DNA of 17,905 nucleotides, taken from the NCBI GenBank assembly GCA_031284195.1, contig JAITAI010000174.1, forward strand, positions 1 to 17,905, read 5' to 3'. Shown here in pieces: positions 1 through 6,972 of the stretch. The notes under the pieces are model-generated. The model was not told the origin of the DNA and searched no databases. It was given only the letters and a program-made list of their open reading frames with translations. Origin of the DNA: Treponema sp. (GTDB lineage: Bacteria > Spirochaetota > Spirochaetia > Treponematales > Breznakiellaceae). The translations under genes were made by a program, and so were the position numbers. Within the stretch, counting starts at the first letter, position 1, and every line of letters begins with the position of its first letter.

Positions 1-28
1 ATCGCGGGTTCAAGCCCCGTCGCTCCCG
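1..28 (+). tRNA. 3' end of a tRNA, probably tRNA-Asp (5' part outside window)
   Basis: The visible part is the T arm and the 3' acceptor strand. T stem GCGGG (4-8) pairs with CCCGT (16-20, one G-U pair), the T loop is TTCAAGC (9-15), the acceptor strand is CGCTCCC (21-27) and the discriminator base is G (28). The next bases are TAA, so CCA is not encoded and must be added by CCA-adding enzyme, as is usual in treponemes. The G discriminator and the TCGCGGG lead-in resemble bacterial tRNA-Asp, but the anticodon lies outside the window, so the identity is inferred. It is transcribed towards the ribosomal operon and meets it at the hairpin just downstream. Confidence 0.8.
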
Positions 29-33
29 TAAAT

Positions 34-60
34 AAAAAGCCTGTTGATAACAGGCTTTTT
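34..60. terminator. Bidirectional intrinsic terminator between tRNA and ribosomal operon
   Basis: A perfect 12-bp stem (34-45 with 49-60) closes a three-base loop, GAT. The outer part is A5/T5 and the core is GCCTGTT/AACAGGC. Read on plus, the stem ends in a T6 run (56-61), six bases after the tRNA discriminator. Read on minus it also ends in T5, so it can stop transcripts arriving from the 62-residue protein gene, whose stop lies 56 bases upstream on that strand. A single element therefore probably ends both convergent units. The bases between it and that stop (61-116) show nothing recognisable. Confidence 0.9.
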
Positions 61-116
61 TAGTCTAAACCTCTATGATTTCTTTAAAACAAAACCGATG
101 AGTACAAGCTTATTCT

Positions 117-305
117 CTAGCTCGGGACTAAACGCTTTTTACCATGTTTAATCGCAGCCTTACAGATTTTGCATACTTTAACCTTTATAGCACCTTCTTC
201 CTGTTCATACAGAATCTTCACGTTATTCCGCTTACAAACCGGACACTGACCACGCCCACGGGAAAACTCTTCCCAGATTCCCTTACCCCTATGCGCTTTA
301 GACAT
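117..305 (-). CDS. Small basic four-cysteine (putative zinc-ribbon) protein, last gene of the ribosomal operon
   Basis: I do not recognise this 62-residue protein as a named family. It has two CxxC knuckles, C21-PV-C24 and C45-KI-C48, separated by 20 residues, the arrangement of a small zinc ribbon. It is strongly basic: 16 Lys/Arg against 5 Glu/Asp, with basic residues near both ends (SKAHRGKG and KHGKKR). There is no signal peptide or membrane segment. The ATG follows AAGGGGA at a suitable distance, and only 13 bases separate it from the rplQ stop, so it is almost certainly cotranscribed with ribosomal genes. Size, charge, fold type and position suggest an RNA- or ribosome-binding protein, but that is inference. 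Ribosomal proteins L32 and L33 also carry CxxC pairs, but the rest of the sequence does not match either. Confidence 0.8.
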   Translation of the reverse strand: MSKAHRGKGIWEEFSRGRGQCPVCKRNNVKILYEQEEGAIKVKVCKICKAAIKHGKKRLVPS

Positions 306-318
306 TGCCTTATCCCCT

Positions 319-777
319 TTACGGTGTCCCTTTTACGCCGTTGTCTGTTTTTTTAGTTCTTTTGGAATCTTGCTTAGCGGCTTTCTTTGCCTGCTTACCC
401 GAAGTATCCTCTATATCCAAGGTATAATCAACCAATTCAAGAATAACCATTTCTGTTGCATCTCCCGGGCGCTCGCCAAGTTTGAGCATCCGGGTATAAC
501 CACCGGGACGATCCTTCATACGGAGGGCGATATTAGTAAACAACTTAGCCACCATACCTTCATCAAAGAGGCGACTGGAAACAATCCGCCTATTATGAAC
601 CGAATCAACTTTTGCTCGGGTTATCAGCTTTTCAGCGCTCCGGCGGATTTCCAAAGCCTTTGCTTTGGTGGTCCTAATCCTTTCGTATCTAAATAAGGAC
701 GTAACCATATTCCGGTGAAGAGCTTTCCGATGAGCTGACATGCGTTCCAGGGGGTTAAACCCTCTTTTATGCTTCAT
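319..777 (-). CDS. rplQ: 50S ribosomal protein L17
   Basis: L17 is a large-subunit protein located near the exit tunnel. The N-terminus MKHKRGFNPLERMSAHRKAL is the family signature, followed by a conserved region with IRTTKAKALEIRRSAEKLIT and ending around LELVDY at residue 116. At 152 residues it is longer than the usual 115-130: about 30 extra residues form a Lys-rich, probably disordered tail (GKQAKKAAKQDSKRTKKTD). The ATG lies inside the end of rpoA, with an 11-base overlap in another frame, and the Shine-Dalgarno AAGGAAG is also inside rpoA, so translation is probably coupled to the alpha subunit. Confidence 0.97.
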   Translation of the reverse strand: MKHKRGFNPLERMSAHRKALHRNMVTSLFRYERIRTTKAKALEIRRSAEKLITRAKVDSVHNRRIVSSRLFDEGMVAKLFTNIALRMKDRPGGYTRMLKLGERPGDATEMVILELVDYTLDIEDTSGKQAKKAAKQDSKRTKKTDNGVKGTP

Positions 778-1828
778 CTGCTTCTTCCTTTTCCTGTTGG
801 GGGGTAATCTTTACCGCATTTCTCAAAACATTGAGGTCGGTTATCCCCAGACTCAGGTTCCACTCCTTGAGTTTCTCCTTAATTTCCTGGAGAGACTTCT
901 TCCCAAAATTACGGGTCTTAGTGATATCATCCTCAGTTTTCCGGGTTAACTCACCGATGGTTTTAATATTTGCGTTTTTAAGACAGTTTGATGAACGGAC
1001 CGATAATTCCAGTTCTTCCACCGGAGTATTGAGAAGCTGCCGGATACGCTCATCATCTTCGTCAAAATCCTCATCAGACCCAAGGTTATTTTCATCAAAA
1101 TTGATGAAAACCGACAGGTGCTCTTTGAGAATTTTTGCTGCCTCGGCTAAAGCATCTTCTGGACGGATGGTTCCATCGGTCCATAGTTCTAGCAACAACT
1201 TGTCGTAATCACTACGTTGTCCTACCCGGGTGGGTTCCACGGCGAATTTTACCTTCTTCACCGGAGAAAAGATCGCATCCATGGGAATCGTACCAATCAC
1301 TTCCACGTAACGTTCGTTAACCTCAGAAGGAACATAACCCCGGCCAAGCTCAATCTGAATTTCAAATTCAATTCGGGCATTTTCCATGAGGGTCATAATA
1401 TGCTGACCGGTACTCAAAACATCCACCTGGCCTATCCGTTCAAAATCATCACTCTTGATTTCCCGGTTCCCAGACCATTCATATAAAAGTACTTCCTCTT
1501 CCGTATCAGGCGGAAGTCGGAGTCGGATCTGTTTGAGGTTATTGATAACCTCCAAGGTATCTTCGACAATATTCGGTATGGTCTCGAATTCACTAGAAAC
1601 CACATGACCTACTCCCTCAGCATCATAGGAAGTGATCTTAATGGCGCTAATTGCGTATCCTTGGATCGAGGAAAGAAGTACCCTTCGTAGGGTATTACCA
1701 ATCGTCGTTCCGAATCCTGGTTCAAAAGGAGCTGCCGTGAGCTTAGCATAATCCGGTTTAAGCTCACCATATTCAAAAATGATACTTTTTGGGCGTTTGA
1801 ATCCTTTCAGAAGGTTCTTACGGGCCAT
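767..1828 (-). CDS. rpoA: DNA-directed RNA polymerase alpha subunit
   Basis: Alpha dimerises to nucleate RNA polymerase assembly. The N-terminal domain is intact, with the assembly motif EPGFGTTIGNTLRRVLLSS at residues 36-54 and GRGYVPSE in the middle. A very acidic linker (SDEDFDEDDE) leads to the C-terminal domain, which has VRSSNCLKNANI and NFGKKSLQEIKEKL, including the Arg, Asn and Lys used to contact UP-element DNA. After the usual end (LSLGI) there is an extra tail of about 24 residues rich in Glu and Lys. At 353 residues it is slightly longer than the common 315-350. AAGGAG sits six bases before the ATG, 9 bases after rpsD. The neighbours rpsD and rplQ are the usual alpha-operon partners. 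Confidence 0.98.
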   Translation of the reverse strand: MARKNLLKGFKRPKSIIFEYGELKPDYAKLTAAPFEPGFGTTIGNTLRRVLLSSIQGYAISAIKITSYDAEGVGHVVSSEFETIPNIVEDTLEVINNLKQIRLRLPPDTEEEVLLYEWSGNREIKSDDFERIGQVDVLSTGQHIMTLMENARIEFEIQIELGRGYVPSEVNERYVEVIGTIPMDAIFSPVKKVKFAVEPTRVGQRSDYDKLLLELWTDGTIRPEDALAEAAKILKEHLSVFINFDENNLGSDEDFDEDDERIRQLLNTPVEELELSVRSSNCLKNANIKTIGELTRKTEDDITKTRNFGKKSLQEIKEKLKEWNLSLGITDLNVLRNAVKITPQQEKEEADEA

Positions 1829-1837
1829 GAAGACTCC

Positions 1838-2473
1838 TTATTTAGAATATAATTCAACAATCATCTGTTCTTTGATATCCACGAGATCAGTGATATCACT
1901 GCGCCGCGGATTAGCAAGGAACTTCCCTTTCATGGTATCAGGATCCAGAGAAAGCCAGGGCATGATCCCGGATCGTCCGTATTCCTTTAAGGCATCTTTA
2001 ACCACCACTAGCCCCTTACCGGATTCCCCAATCTCTACCATATCATCGGGCCGCACTAAATAAGAAGGCACATTCACCCGTTTTCCATTAACCGCTACAT
2101 GACCATGGAGCACGATCTGTCGTGCTTGACTCCGGCTTACCGCGAAACGCAAACGGTATACCACATTATCGAGCCTCCGTTCCAATAAGACAAAAAGATT
2201 TTCCCCGGTAATACCACTCATACGCAGGGCCCGTTCAAAGAAAAGGCTAAACTGCTTTTCCTGCATACCGTATATTCTCTTGAGCCTCTGTTTTTCCCGG
2301 AGCTGAATACCATAATCCGACCGCTTCCCTGGCCGTGCCTTGGGGTCTTTACCCGGTGCAGGACGTTTCTTATTAATCGGACACTTATCACTTCTGCAAC
2401 GACCGCCTTTGAGCATCAACTTCTTCTGCTCTGCCCGGCATAATCGGCAAACAGGTCCGGTATATCGCGCCAT
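1838..2473 (-). CDS. rpsD: 30S ribosomal protein S4
   Basis: S4 is a primary 16S rRNA binding protein that starts small-subunit assembly; in E. coli it also represses the alpha operon. The 211-residue protein starts MARYTGPVCRLCR and has four cysteines, C9, C12, C26 and C31, the zinc-binding form of S4. The S4 RNA-binding domain follows the pattern RLDNVVYRLRFAVSRSQARQ, then HGHVAVNGKRVNVPS. I chose the ATG at 2473 although the frame stays open 15 codons further: TAAGGGAG lies just upstream, overlapping the rpsK stop, and the family N-terminus begins there. Placement between rpsK and rpoA is the classical order. No separate S4-binding leader could be recognised by eye. Confidence 0.97.
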   Translation of the reverse strand: MARYTGPVCRLCRAEQKKLMLKGGRCRSDKCPINKKRPAPGKDPKARPGKRSDYGIQLREKQRLKRIYGMQEKQFSLFFERALRMSGITGENLFVLLERRLDNVVYRLRFAVSRSQARQIVLHGHVAVNGKRVNVPSYLVRPDDMVEIGESGKGLVVVKDALKEYGRSGIMPWLSLDPDTMKGKFLANPRRSDITDLVDIKEQMIVELYSK

Positions 2474-2487
2474 ATTCTTCTTCTCCC

Positions 2488-2871
2488 TTAGATACGCCTG
2501 GTTTTGCGAGGTCTGCAACCATTATGCGGAATCGGGGTAACATCGTTGATCGACTTTACCTTGATACCCAGTGCCCCCAGTTGACGAATCGCCGATTCCC
2601 GTCCGATTCCCGGTCCTTTAACATAGACGTGTACTTCCCGGAGTCCCACCTGTATAGCTTTTTGCGCTGCGGTCTCAGTTACCGTCTGTGCTGCAAAAGG
2701 AGTAGATTTTTTGGCACCCTTAAATCCAAGTCCTCCAGAACTCGCCCAGGAAACGGCATTTCCCATAATATCGGTTATGGTAACAATCGTATTATTGAAC
2801 GTAGCCTGAATATATACGTTCCCTTCATATACGGACTTCTTCTCTTTCCGCTTCTTTGTGTTAGCAGCCAC
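2488..2871 (-). CDS. rpsK: 30S ribosomal protein S11
   Basis: S11 lies on the platform of the small subunit and helps form the mRNA exit path near the E site. It has 127 residues, a normal length. Recognised blocks are NVYIQATFNNTIVTITD, SSGGLGFKGAKKSTPFAAQ, VKGPGIGRESAIRQL and the C-terminal DVTPIPHNGCRPRKTRRI. The start codon is GTG: the minus strand reads GGAGGATAGG-GTG-GCT, a strong Shine-Dalgarno five bases away, and no ATG fits the family N-terminus. Seventeen bases separate it from rpsM upstream. Confidence 0.97.
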   Translation of the reverse strand: MAANTKKRKEKKSVYEGNVYIQATFNNTIVTITDIMGNAVSWASSGGLGFKGAKKSTPFAAQTVTETAAQKAIQVGLREVHVYVKGPGIGRESAIRQLGALGIKVKSINDVTPIPHNGCRPRKTRRI

Positions 2872-2888
2872 CCTATCCTCCGCTTCCC

Positions 2889-3254
2889 TTATTTCTTCTT
2901 ACCGGCCACGGTCTTCTTTTTACCTTTACGCGTACGGGCATTGGTTCGGGTCCGCTGGCCCCGAAGAGGCAGACCCTTACGATGACGAAGTCCACGGTAA
3001 CACCCAATATCCATGAGCCGCTTGATATTCAGGGCAATCTCAGTACGTAAACGCCCCTCAACTTTATACTCATTTTCGATGAGCTGCCGCAGGCCGTTGA
3101 GCTCCTCCGCTGACAGATCATTGATGAGTCGCTGCGGATCTATCTTTGCTTTGGCACAAATAACATCCGCACTGGATCTGCCAATTCCAAAAATATAGGT
3201 CAACGCAATATTTACATGCTTATTAGGGAGGTCAACCCCCGCTATACGCGCCAT
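2889..3254 (-). CDS. rpsM: 30S ribosomal protein S13
   Basis: S13 sits in the head of the small subunit and contacts the P-site tRNA and large-subunit bridges. The 121-residue protein begins MARIAGVDLPNKHVNIALTY and continues through IFGIGRSSADVICAKAKI, LMDIGCYRGLRHRKGLPLRG and QRTRTNARTRKGKKK, all typical. The last residues (TVAGKKK) form the basic tail that reaches towards tRNA. TAGGAG lies just before the ATG and overlaps the end of rpmJ, whose stop is 8 bases upstream. Confidence 0.98.
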   Translation of the reverse strand: MARIAGVDLPNKHVNIALTYIFGIGRSSADVICAKAKIDPQRLINDLSAEELNGLRQLIENEYKVEGRLRTEIALNIKRLMDIGCYRGLRHRKGLPLRGQRTRTNARTRKGKKKTVAGKKK

Positions 3255-3262
3255 ACCTACTC

Positions 3263-3376
3263 CTAACCTTGCTTTTGTTTATGCTTAGGGTTCTGACAAA
3301 CGATCCGTATGATACCGTTTCGTTTAATCACCTTACATTTATCACAAATAGGTTTAACACTGGTTCGGACTTTCAT
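3263..3376 (-). CDS. rpmJ: 50S ribosomal protein L36 (zinc form)
   Basis: This 37-residue gene is easily missed. It begins MKVRTSVKPICDKCKVIKRNG and ends NPKHKQKQG. L36 is the smallest large-subunit protein and stabilises 23S rRNA folding. C11, C14, C27 and H32 form the CCCH zinc site of the cysteine-containing type, so zinc limitation could affect it; no cysteine-free paralogue is in the window. The minus strand has AAAGGGAG about nine bases before the ATG. It follows secY after a 77-base gap and precedes rpsM by 8 bases, the order found in E. coli, without adk, map or infA between secY and rpmJ. Confidence 0.97.
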   Translation of the reverse strand: MKVRTSVKPICDKCKVIKRNGIIRIVCQNPKHKQKQG

Positions 3377-3453
3377 CCATAATACTCCCTTTATAATTCA
3401 TTCCCCTGTCTCCATACAGGATAAATTGTTATGTAAACGCATACTACCGCAGG

Positions 3454-4782
3454 CTATAGGTTCCGGCCCCGAAGCCGGCCCCGTTTGGTCAATCCTTCGT
3501 GGTGGTGCATCTTGAGCAAGCCCTCAATTTGACTCATGGTATCCAGATCAACCCCCACCAGGATCAAGAGACTCGTACCTCCCATCAAATACGAAATCGA
3601 CGAGGGGAAATTAAACAACCACTGGATAATCGTTGGAATTATCGCAATCAAGGCCAGGTAAAAAGAACCGGGAAGCACGATTCGGTTTAATATCTTCGTA
3701 AGATATTCCTCAATCCGTTCTGTCCTGATCCCCGGTATAGAACCCCCATTCTCTCGAATATTCTTGGCAATTTCTATGGGGTTTAAGCTCACTTGAGTAT
3801 AGAAATAGGCAAAAAATATAATTAACAGCACATATAAGATATTGTACAACCATCCGTGGGGACTTAAAACCCGGGAAACCACCCCGAGCCATGCCACATT
3901 ACCTCCGATGGTGGAAGCGATCTGCAAAGGAAAAGTCAGAATCGATGAGGCAAAGATAACCGGAATAACCCCTGAAGGATTGATCTTAAAGGGAATATAG
4001 GTACTTTGGGCACCGTACATCCGCCTACCTACTACCCGTTTTGCATAATTCACCTGAATTTTCCGCTGTCCCTGCTGTTCAAATACCACCAAGGCCACTA
4101 CTGCCACAAACATAGCAAACACCAGGATCACAAATACCGGATTGAGGTCCCCGTTCCGTACCCGTCCAAACAACTCCCAGACCGCTTGAGGAAGCCGGGC
4201 TACGATTCCTGCAAATATCAACAGGGATATCCCGTTCCCTATACCCCGCCGGGTGATCTGTTCCCCTATCCACATGAGAAACATGGTTCCCACGGTTACG
4301 GTGAGCATCGCGATAAGGGTAAAGGGAACCAGCTTCATACTCAACAGATTTTCCACGCTCCGGGAAATACTTTGGGCATACTGGGTAACCGCAAAAGATT
4401 GGATGAGACAGACTACTACCGTGCCAAGCCGCTGATAGGCTTGAATCTTCTTTCTCCCTCCCTCCTCTTGAGAAATCTTTTTCAAACTGGGAAACACGAT
4501 GAGTAGGAGCTGCATGATGATCGACATAGAAATATAGGGCATAATCCCCAGCATAAATATCGAAAAGTTTGAGAAAGCGCCACCGGCAAAAAAGTCAAGA
4601 TAATCAACAAAAGGATTACCGGAATTTTGCTGAGAAAGAAAATATGCGTTCAATTCCCCTACATTGATACCGGGAATGGGAAGCACTGCGCCAATTCGAA
4701 AAACCACCAACATCAATGCAGTAAACAAAATACGTTCCCGCAGTTCTTTAACTCTGAAAATACCGATCACTGGATTAGCCAT
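3454..4782 (-). CDS. secY: Protein translocase subunit SecY
   Basis: SecY is the channel of the general secretion system in the inner membrane, working with SecE, SecG and SecA. The 442-residue product starts with the family pattern around MLVVFRIGAVLPIPGIN (end of the first membrane helix), then has nine more hydrophobic stretches and the motifs GIGNGISLLIFAGI, the basic loop KRVVGRRMYGAQSTYIPFKIN and NPIEIAKNIRENGGSIPGIR. The C-terminus is basic and cytoplasmic (MHHHEGLTKRGRLRGRNL). AGGAACAG lies a short way before the ATG. It closes the spc block after rplO, with a larger than usual 94-base spacer before it and 77 bases before rpmJ after it. Confidence 0.98.
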   Translation of the reverse strand: MANPVIGIFRVKELRERILFTALMLVVFRIGAVLPIPGINVGELNAYFLSQQNSGNPFVDYLDFFAGGAFSNFSIFMLGIMPYISMSIIMQLLLIVFPSLKKISQEEGGRKKIQAYQRLGTVVVCLIQSFAVTQYAQSISRSVENLLSMKLVPFTLIAMLTVTVGTMFLMWIGEQITRRGIGNGISLLIFAGIVARLPQAVWELFGRVRNGDLNPVFVILVFAMFVAVVALVVFEQQGQRKIQVNYAKRVVGRRMYGAQSTYIPFKINPSGVIPVIFASSILTFPLQIASTIGGNVAWLGVVSRVLSPHGWLYNILYVLLIIFFAYFYTQVSLNPIEIAKNIRENGGSIPGIRTERIEEYLTKILNRIVLPGSFYLALIAIIPTIIQWLFNFPSSISYLMGGTSLLILVGVDLDTMSQIEGLLKMHHHEGLTKRGRLRGRNL

Positions 4783-4848
4783 GTAACTGTTCCTGTACTT
4801 TATCGTTAACCATTAATAATAACCATATCTGATCTTCTTTTTTATCAA

Positions 4849-4877
4849 ATCTCCCTGGTTTTGTAAACCATCTCCCT
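4849..4877 (-). repeat. Hairpin flanked by direct repeats in the rplO-secY spacer
   Basis: Just after the rplO stop the minus strand carries a perfect 6-bp stem TGGTTT/AAACCA around a three-base loop (stem arms 4856-4861 and 4865-4870). The same 8-base word, AGGGAGAT, lies immediately on both sides (4870-4877 and 4849-4856). No T run follows, so it is unlikely to terminate transcription. It could be an mRNA processing or stability element, and the GGGAG copies also resemble ribosome binding sites. Confidence 0.55.
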
Positions 4878-5332
4878 CATACATCACCAGCGCCACCGCT
4901 TGTACTGCCCGCGGCTTGCTCAATCTTTGCCTTAGCAGAAGCAGACAAGGTGCTTATCTTGAAAATGAGTTTCTTGGTAAATTTCCCATCCCCCAGGATC
5001 TTCACCGGTGCAGGGCCCTTAATCAGCCCCTTTTGCTTCAGCGTAACTACATCCACGGTTTCTCCGTCATGATAACGCCCCTCTAGTTCTCCCAAGTTTA
5101 CCACCTGAAATTCTTTTTTAAAGGGATAGTTAGAAAAACCCCGCTGAGCAAGTCGCCGATACAGGGGCATCTGTCCCCCTTCAAATCCCACATAGGTCTT
5201 ACCACCAGAACGGGCTTTCTGTCCCTTATTCCCCTTCCCCGCAGTAGTCCCCCGTCCAGAACCTTGACCACGACCAATTATCCGTTTTCGCTTATGCGCT
5301 CCCTGAGGAGCATGTAAGTTAAAATCCTGCAT
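4877..5332 (-). CDS. rplO: 50S ribosomal protein L15
   Basis: L15 is a late-assembly large-subunit protein whose N-terminal extension penetrates 23S rRNA. The 151-residue product has the Gly/Arg/Lys-rich head (GAHKRKRIIGRGQGSGRGTTAGKGNKGQ), then FEGGQMPLYRRLAQRGFSN and GDGKFTKKLIFKISTLSASAKAKIE, all family hallmarks. The start ATG shares its A with the TAA stop of rpmD (TAATG), so translation is probably coupled. The C-terminus ends in a short Gly/Ala/Ser tail. Confidence 0.97.
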   Translation of the reverse strand: MQDFNLHAPQGAHKRKRIIGRGQGSGRGTTAGKGNKGQKARSGGKTYVGFEGGQMPLYRRLAQRGFSNYPFKKEFQVVNLGELEGRYHDGETVDVVTLKQKGLIKGPAPVKILGDGKFTKKLIFKISTLSASAKAKIEQAAGSTSGGAGDV

Positions 5333-5517
5333 TATGTGCGTTCCTCCACCGAAACCAAGTGGGATACCACTTTAACCATCCCCAAAACCGCAGGACTTGC
5401 TTCATGTTCCACCTTTGATCCAATCTTTCGTAAACCCAGCGAACGAACCGTTGCCCGCTGCTTGGGAAGGGCTCCTATGGTACTACGAACCAATCGTATG
5501 ATAATCCTCTGTGCCAT
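5332..5517 (-). CDS. rpmD: 50S ribosomal protein L30
   Basis: This 61-residue protein matches L30: IIIRLVRSTIGALPKQRATVRSLGL followed by KIGSKVEHEASPAVLGMVKVVSHLV. L30 binds 23S/5S regions of the large subunit and is not present in all bacteria. The gene starts one base after the rpsE stop (TAGTATG) and overlaps rplO by one base, so it is tightly packed between its usual neighbours. Confidence 0.96.
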   Translation of the reverse strand: MAQRIIIRLVRSTIGALPKQRATVRSLGLRKIGSKVEHEASPAVLGMVKVVSHLVSVEERT

Positions 5518-5518
5518 A

Positions 5519-6040
5519 CTACCCCCACAGTTCCTTCAGAGATTTACCTCGGTTTTTGGCTATGGTTTTCGCATCCATCATCTTACTGATACAATCAAAG
5601 GTAGCTTTGAGCACATTGTATTGACTTGAAGCGCCGATGGACTTACTCAAGACATCAGTTACGCCTCCAGCTTCCATGATCGCCCGCACCGGTCCGCCGG
5701 CGATGATCCCCGTACCCGAACAGGCAGGCTTCAACAGGACCTTGGAAGCCTTGAAGACTCCCTGAATTTCATGGGGAATGGTTCCATTCTTAATCGGTAA
5801 GGGTACCAGATTCCGTTTGGCCTTCTCCACACTCTTACGGATGGCTTCGGAAACATCATTAGCCTTCCCAAAACCATAACCCACATTACCCTTACGATCC
5901 CCAATGACAGTCAAGGCTGAAAAGGAAAACCGGCGTCCTCCTTTAACTACCTTGGCGGTCCGGTTAAGCTTTACGAGCTTTTCAATAAATTCTTTGTCTT
6001 TTTCCTGAAAATTTCTATCCCGTTCCCGTGCATGTTCCAT
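5519..6040 (-). CDS. rpsE: 30S ribosomal protein S5
   Basis: S5 lies at the mRNA entry side of the small subunit and influences decoding accuracy. The 173-residue product has an N-terminal basic arm, the dsRNA-binding-like domain with KVVKGGRRFSFSALTVIGDR (30-49) and GYGFGKANDVSEAIRKSVEKA, then the C-terminal domain with IPHEIQGVFKASKVLLKPA, GTGIIAGGPVRAIMEAGGV and the closing NRGKSLKELWG. The region near residue 30 is where spectinomycin-resistance changes occur in E. coli; the sequence here looks like the ordinary sensitive type, though that is inferred from memory of the family. AGGGGG precedes the ATG closely. Confidence 0.97.
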   Translation of the reverse strand: MEHARERDRNFQEKDKEFIEKLVKLNRTAKVVKGGRRFSFSALTVIGDRKGNVGYGFGKANDVSEAIRKSVEKAKRNLVPLPIKNGTIPHEIQGVFKASKVLLKPACSGTGIIAGGPVRAIMEAGGVTDVLSKSIGASSQYNVLKATFDCISKMMDAKTIAKNRGKSLKELWG

Positions 6041-6051
6041 GTTGCCCCCTG

Positions 6052-6414
6052 CTAGAATTGAATCCCGGCTTTCCGGGCTCCATCGGCCATGGCTTTCACG
6101 CAGCCATGATATAAATACCCATTTCTATCAAAAACAACCTGCTTAATATTCTGCTCCAGCAGCCGTTTTCCCATAATTTCCCCTAACTGAACCGCTCCTT
6201 CCACCGTTGCCTTGATGTTCCGCAATTCCTTCTCCAAGGTGGAAGCAGCAACCAAGGTATGTCCCCGGGTATCATCAATAACTTGAATGTACAAAGCCCG
6301 GTTGCTTCGGGTTACACTCATACGGGGCCGTTCCGGAGTACCAGAAATAACTTTACGTATATGGGTCTTTCTTTTAATCCGCTTCCTGTCTTTCTCAAGC
6401 ATTTTTCGCAACAT
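6052..6414 (-). CDS. rplR: 50S ribosomal protein L18
   Basis: L18 binds 5S rRNA and, together with L5, anchors it to the large subunit. The 120-residue product shows KRIKRKTHIRKVISGTPERPRM, VTRSNRALYIQVIDDTRGHTL and the C-terminal VVFDRNGYLYHGCVKAMADG with ARKAGIQF, the standard pattern. The first ATG, preceded by TAGGTG overlapping the end of rplF, gives the start used here; a second Met four codons later is a less well placed alternative. Confidence 0.96.
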   Translation of the reverse strand: MLRKMLEKDRKRIKRKTHIRKVISGTPERPRMSVTRSNRALYIQVIDDTRGHTLVAASTLEKELRNIKATVEGAVQLGEIMGKRLLEQNIKQVVFDRNGYLYHGCVKAMADGARKAGIQF

Positions 6415-6422
6415 ACTTACAC

Positions 6423-6962
6423 CTACTTAACCCCGGACTTACCGGTTTTCCGTCTGATTTGTTCATTTTCATACCGGATTCCCTTACCCTTATAGGGTTC
6501 AGGAAGACGCAGCTTACGAATCTCAGAGGCGAATTCACCAACCCGCTGCTTATCAATGCCGCTTATGACCAGTTTCCCCCCCGCTTCAGTAGCCACGGTA
6601 ATACCTTCCGGGATGCCCACAAAGAGATCATTAGAATACCCTAAACTCATGGATAAGAGCTTTCCTCGCACTTCTGCCCGGTAACCTACTCCCGTGATGA
6701 TCAGAACCCGGGTAAACCCACTTGATACGCCAATCACCATGTTGTTGAGTAAATTACGGTAGAGCCCATGAAATGCCTTGGTTTGCTTTTCCTCATTAGC
6801 TCTGGCGACCACAATCTGATCCTCCTCTGGGGTAAAGCTTATAACCGGATGATACGATTGGCTCAGTTTTCCTTTAGGGCCTTCCACGGTCATGACCGTA
6901 TCCTGGAAGCTTACCTTTACCCCTTTGGGAACCTTAACCGGAATTTTTCCGATACGTGACAT
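6423..6962 (-). CDS. rplF: 50S ribosomal protein L6
   Basis: L6 lies at the base of the L7/L12 stalk, near the sarcin-ricin loop where elongation factors act. It begins MSRIGKIPVKVPKGVKVSFQ and ends with LRLPEPYKGKGIRYENEQI, the conserved C-terminal signature, plus RRKTGKSG. The length of 179 residues is normal and the two repeated L6 domains are present. GAGGGAG lies a few bases before the ATG, overlapping the region of the rpsH stop 10 bases upstream. Confidence 0.97.
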   Translation of the reverse strand: MSRIGKIPVKVPKGVKVSFQDTVMTVEGPKGKLSQSYHPVISFTPEEDQIVVARANEEKQTKAFHGLYRNLLNNMVIGVSSGFTRVLIITGVGYRAEVRGKLLSMSLGYSNDLFVGIPEGITVATEAGGKLVISGIDKQRVGEFASEIRKLRLPEPYKGKGIRYENEQIRRKTGKSGVK

Positions 6963-6972
6963 ATACTCCCTC

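Noticed and set aside
2474..2518. Extended N-terminus for rpsD, and likewise for rpsH, rpsN, rplE, rpsC and rpsJ
   Set aside because: In each case a better ribosome binding site and the conserved family N-terminus support the inner start; the extensions run over ribosome binding sites or into the upstream gene.
3377..3453. CCTGT/ACAGG hairpin and a 14-codon frame between secY and rpmJ
   Set aside because: Only five pairs, no T run, and no ribosome binding site for the short frame; expected by chance in 77 bases.
3499..4506. Long plus-strand open frames opposite secY and opposite many other ribosomal genes
   Set aside because: They are antisense shadows: no ribosome binding sites, no recognisable protein features, and the minus-strand reading is certain.
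4783..4823. Short upstream frame MVNDKVQEQLHG ending over the secY start
   Set aside because: Twelve codons, no ribosome binding site, and the sequence looks like an ordinary AT-rich leader.
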